NCBI GenBank assembly: GCA_902478425.1
Contig: CABSKV010000086.1
Location: forward strand, 1 to 5,758
Direction: 5' to 3'
DNA: 5,758 bases
DNA from: an uncultured Coriobacteriia bacterium
GTDB taxonomy: Bacteria; Actinomycetota; Coriobacteriia; Coriobacteriales; QAMH01
Part shown: piece after piece, positions 5,705-5,758 of the stretch
Position numbering within the stretch: the first letter of the stretch is position 1
How the letters are laid out: every line of letters begins with the position of its first letter
Notes under the pieces: generated by a model
Told to the model about the DNA's origin: nothing
What the model saw: only the letters and a program-made list of their open reading frames with translations
Database searches by the model: none
Position numbers and translations under genes: made by a program

Positions 5705-5758
5705 TCAGACCCTATCCTTCGATACCTTGATGATAAGGGCGTCCGGACTCAATGCTTG
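5705..5758 (-). CDS. Possible C-terminal end of an upstream gene, cut by window edge
   Basis: From the right edge the minus strand is open for 17 codons (QALSPDALIIKVSKDRV) and stops at the TGA at 5705-5707, 16 bases before the ATG of the 57-aa gene. The spacing suits an operon. One other frame is also open for 14 codons, so the choice rests on position and plausible composition. The product cannot be named. Confidence 0.4.
   Translation of the reverse strand, partial: QALSPDALIIKVSKDRV

Noticed and set aside
5212..5730. 172-codon plus-strand frame across the LysR 5' region and the small membrane gene
   Set aside because: It crosses the tandem hairpins and is antisense to two better supported genes; no domain is visible.

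Overview
The window is a GC-rich stretch of bacterial chromosome carrying ordinary metabolic and regulatory genes at high density, with no mobile element, CRISPR array or RNA gene that I can see. GC-biased codons, purine-rich Shine-Dalgarno sequences, an iron-sulfur/propeptide type PurF, a stand-alone FIST protein and a LysR regulator together suggest a high-GC Gram-positive anaerobe. An actinobacterium of the Coriobacteriia (Eggerthella/Slackia-like) is my best guess, but this is inference from gene style and was not tested by a search.

Layout. Positions 1-514 (minus) hold the first 171 codons of a sodium:alanine symporter of the AGCS family, running off the left edge. A 245-base divergent promoter region follows and contains a near-perfect 22-bp palindrome (663-684). 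Three genes then read rightward: an uncharacterised TIM-barrel protein usually labelled 'hydrolase' (760-1575), purF (1654-3027) and a stand-alone FIST-domain protein (3145-4320). A strong intrinsic terminator closes this run (4339-4368). Convergent to it, on the minus strand, is a LysR-type regulator (4438-5370). Upstream of that regulator lie two tandem hairpins and a short inverted repeat. Further right on the minus strand are a 57-residue single-span membrane protein (5515-5688) and the probable C-terminal tail of another gene (5705-5758).

How the genes may work together. PurF uses glutamine and PRPP for the first step of purine synthesis. The AGCS symporter imports small neutral amino acids. 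FIST domains are predicted to sense small ligands such as amino acids. The neighbourhood therefore has an amino-acid/nitrogen flavour, but only the adjacency is seen and a functional link is speculation. The LysR regulator has no divergent partner here, so its target cannot be read from context. The 57-aa protein sits 16 bases behind an upstream reading frame and is probably a small partner of whatever lies beyond the right edge.

I see no clear new biological system. The points most worth a second look are the palindrome in the divergent promoter, the unexplained TIM-barrel gene next to purF, the stand-alone FIST protein, the hairpin over the purF start region and the small membrane protein.
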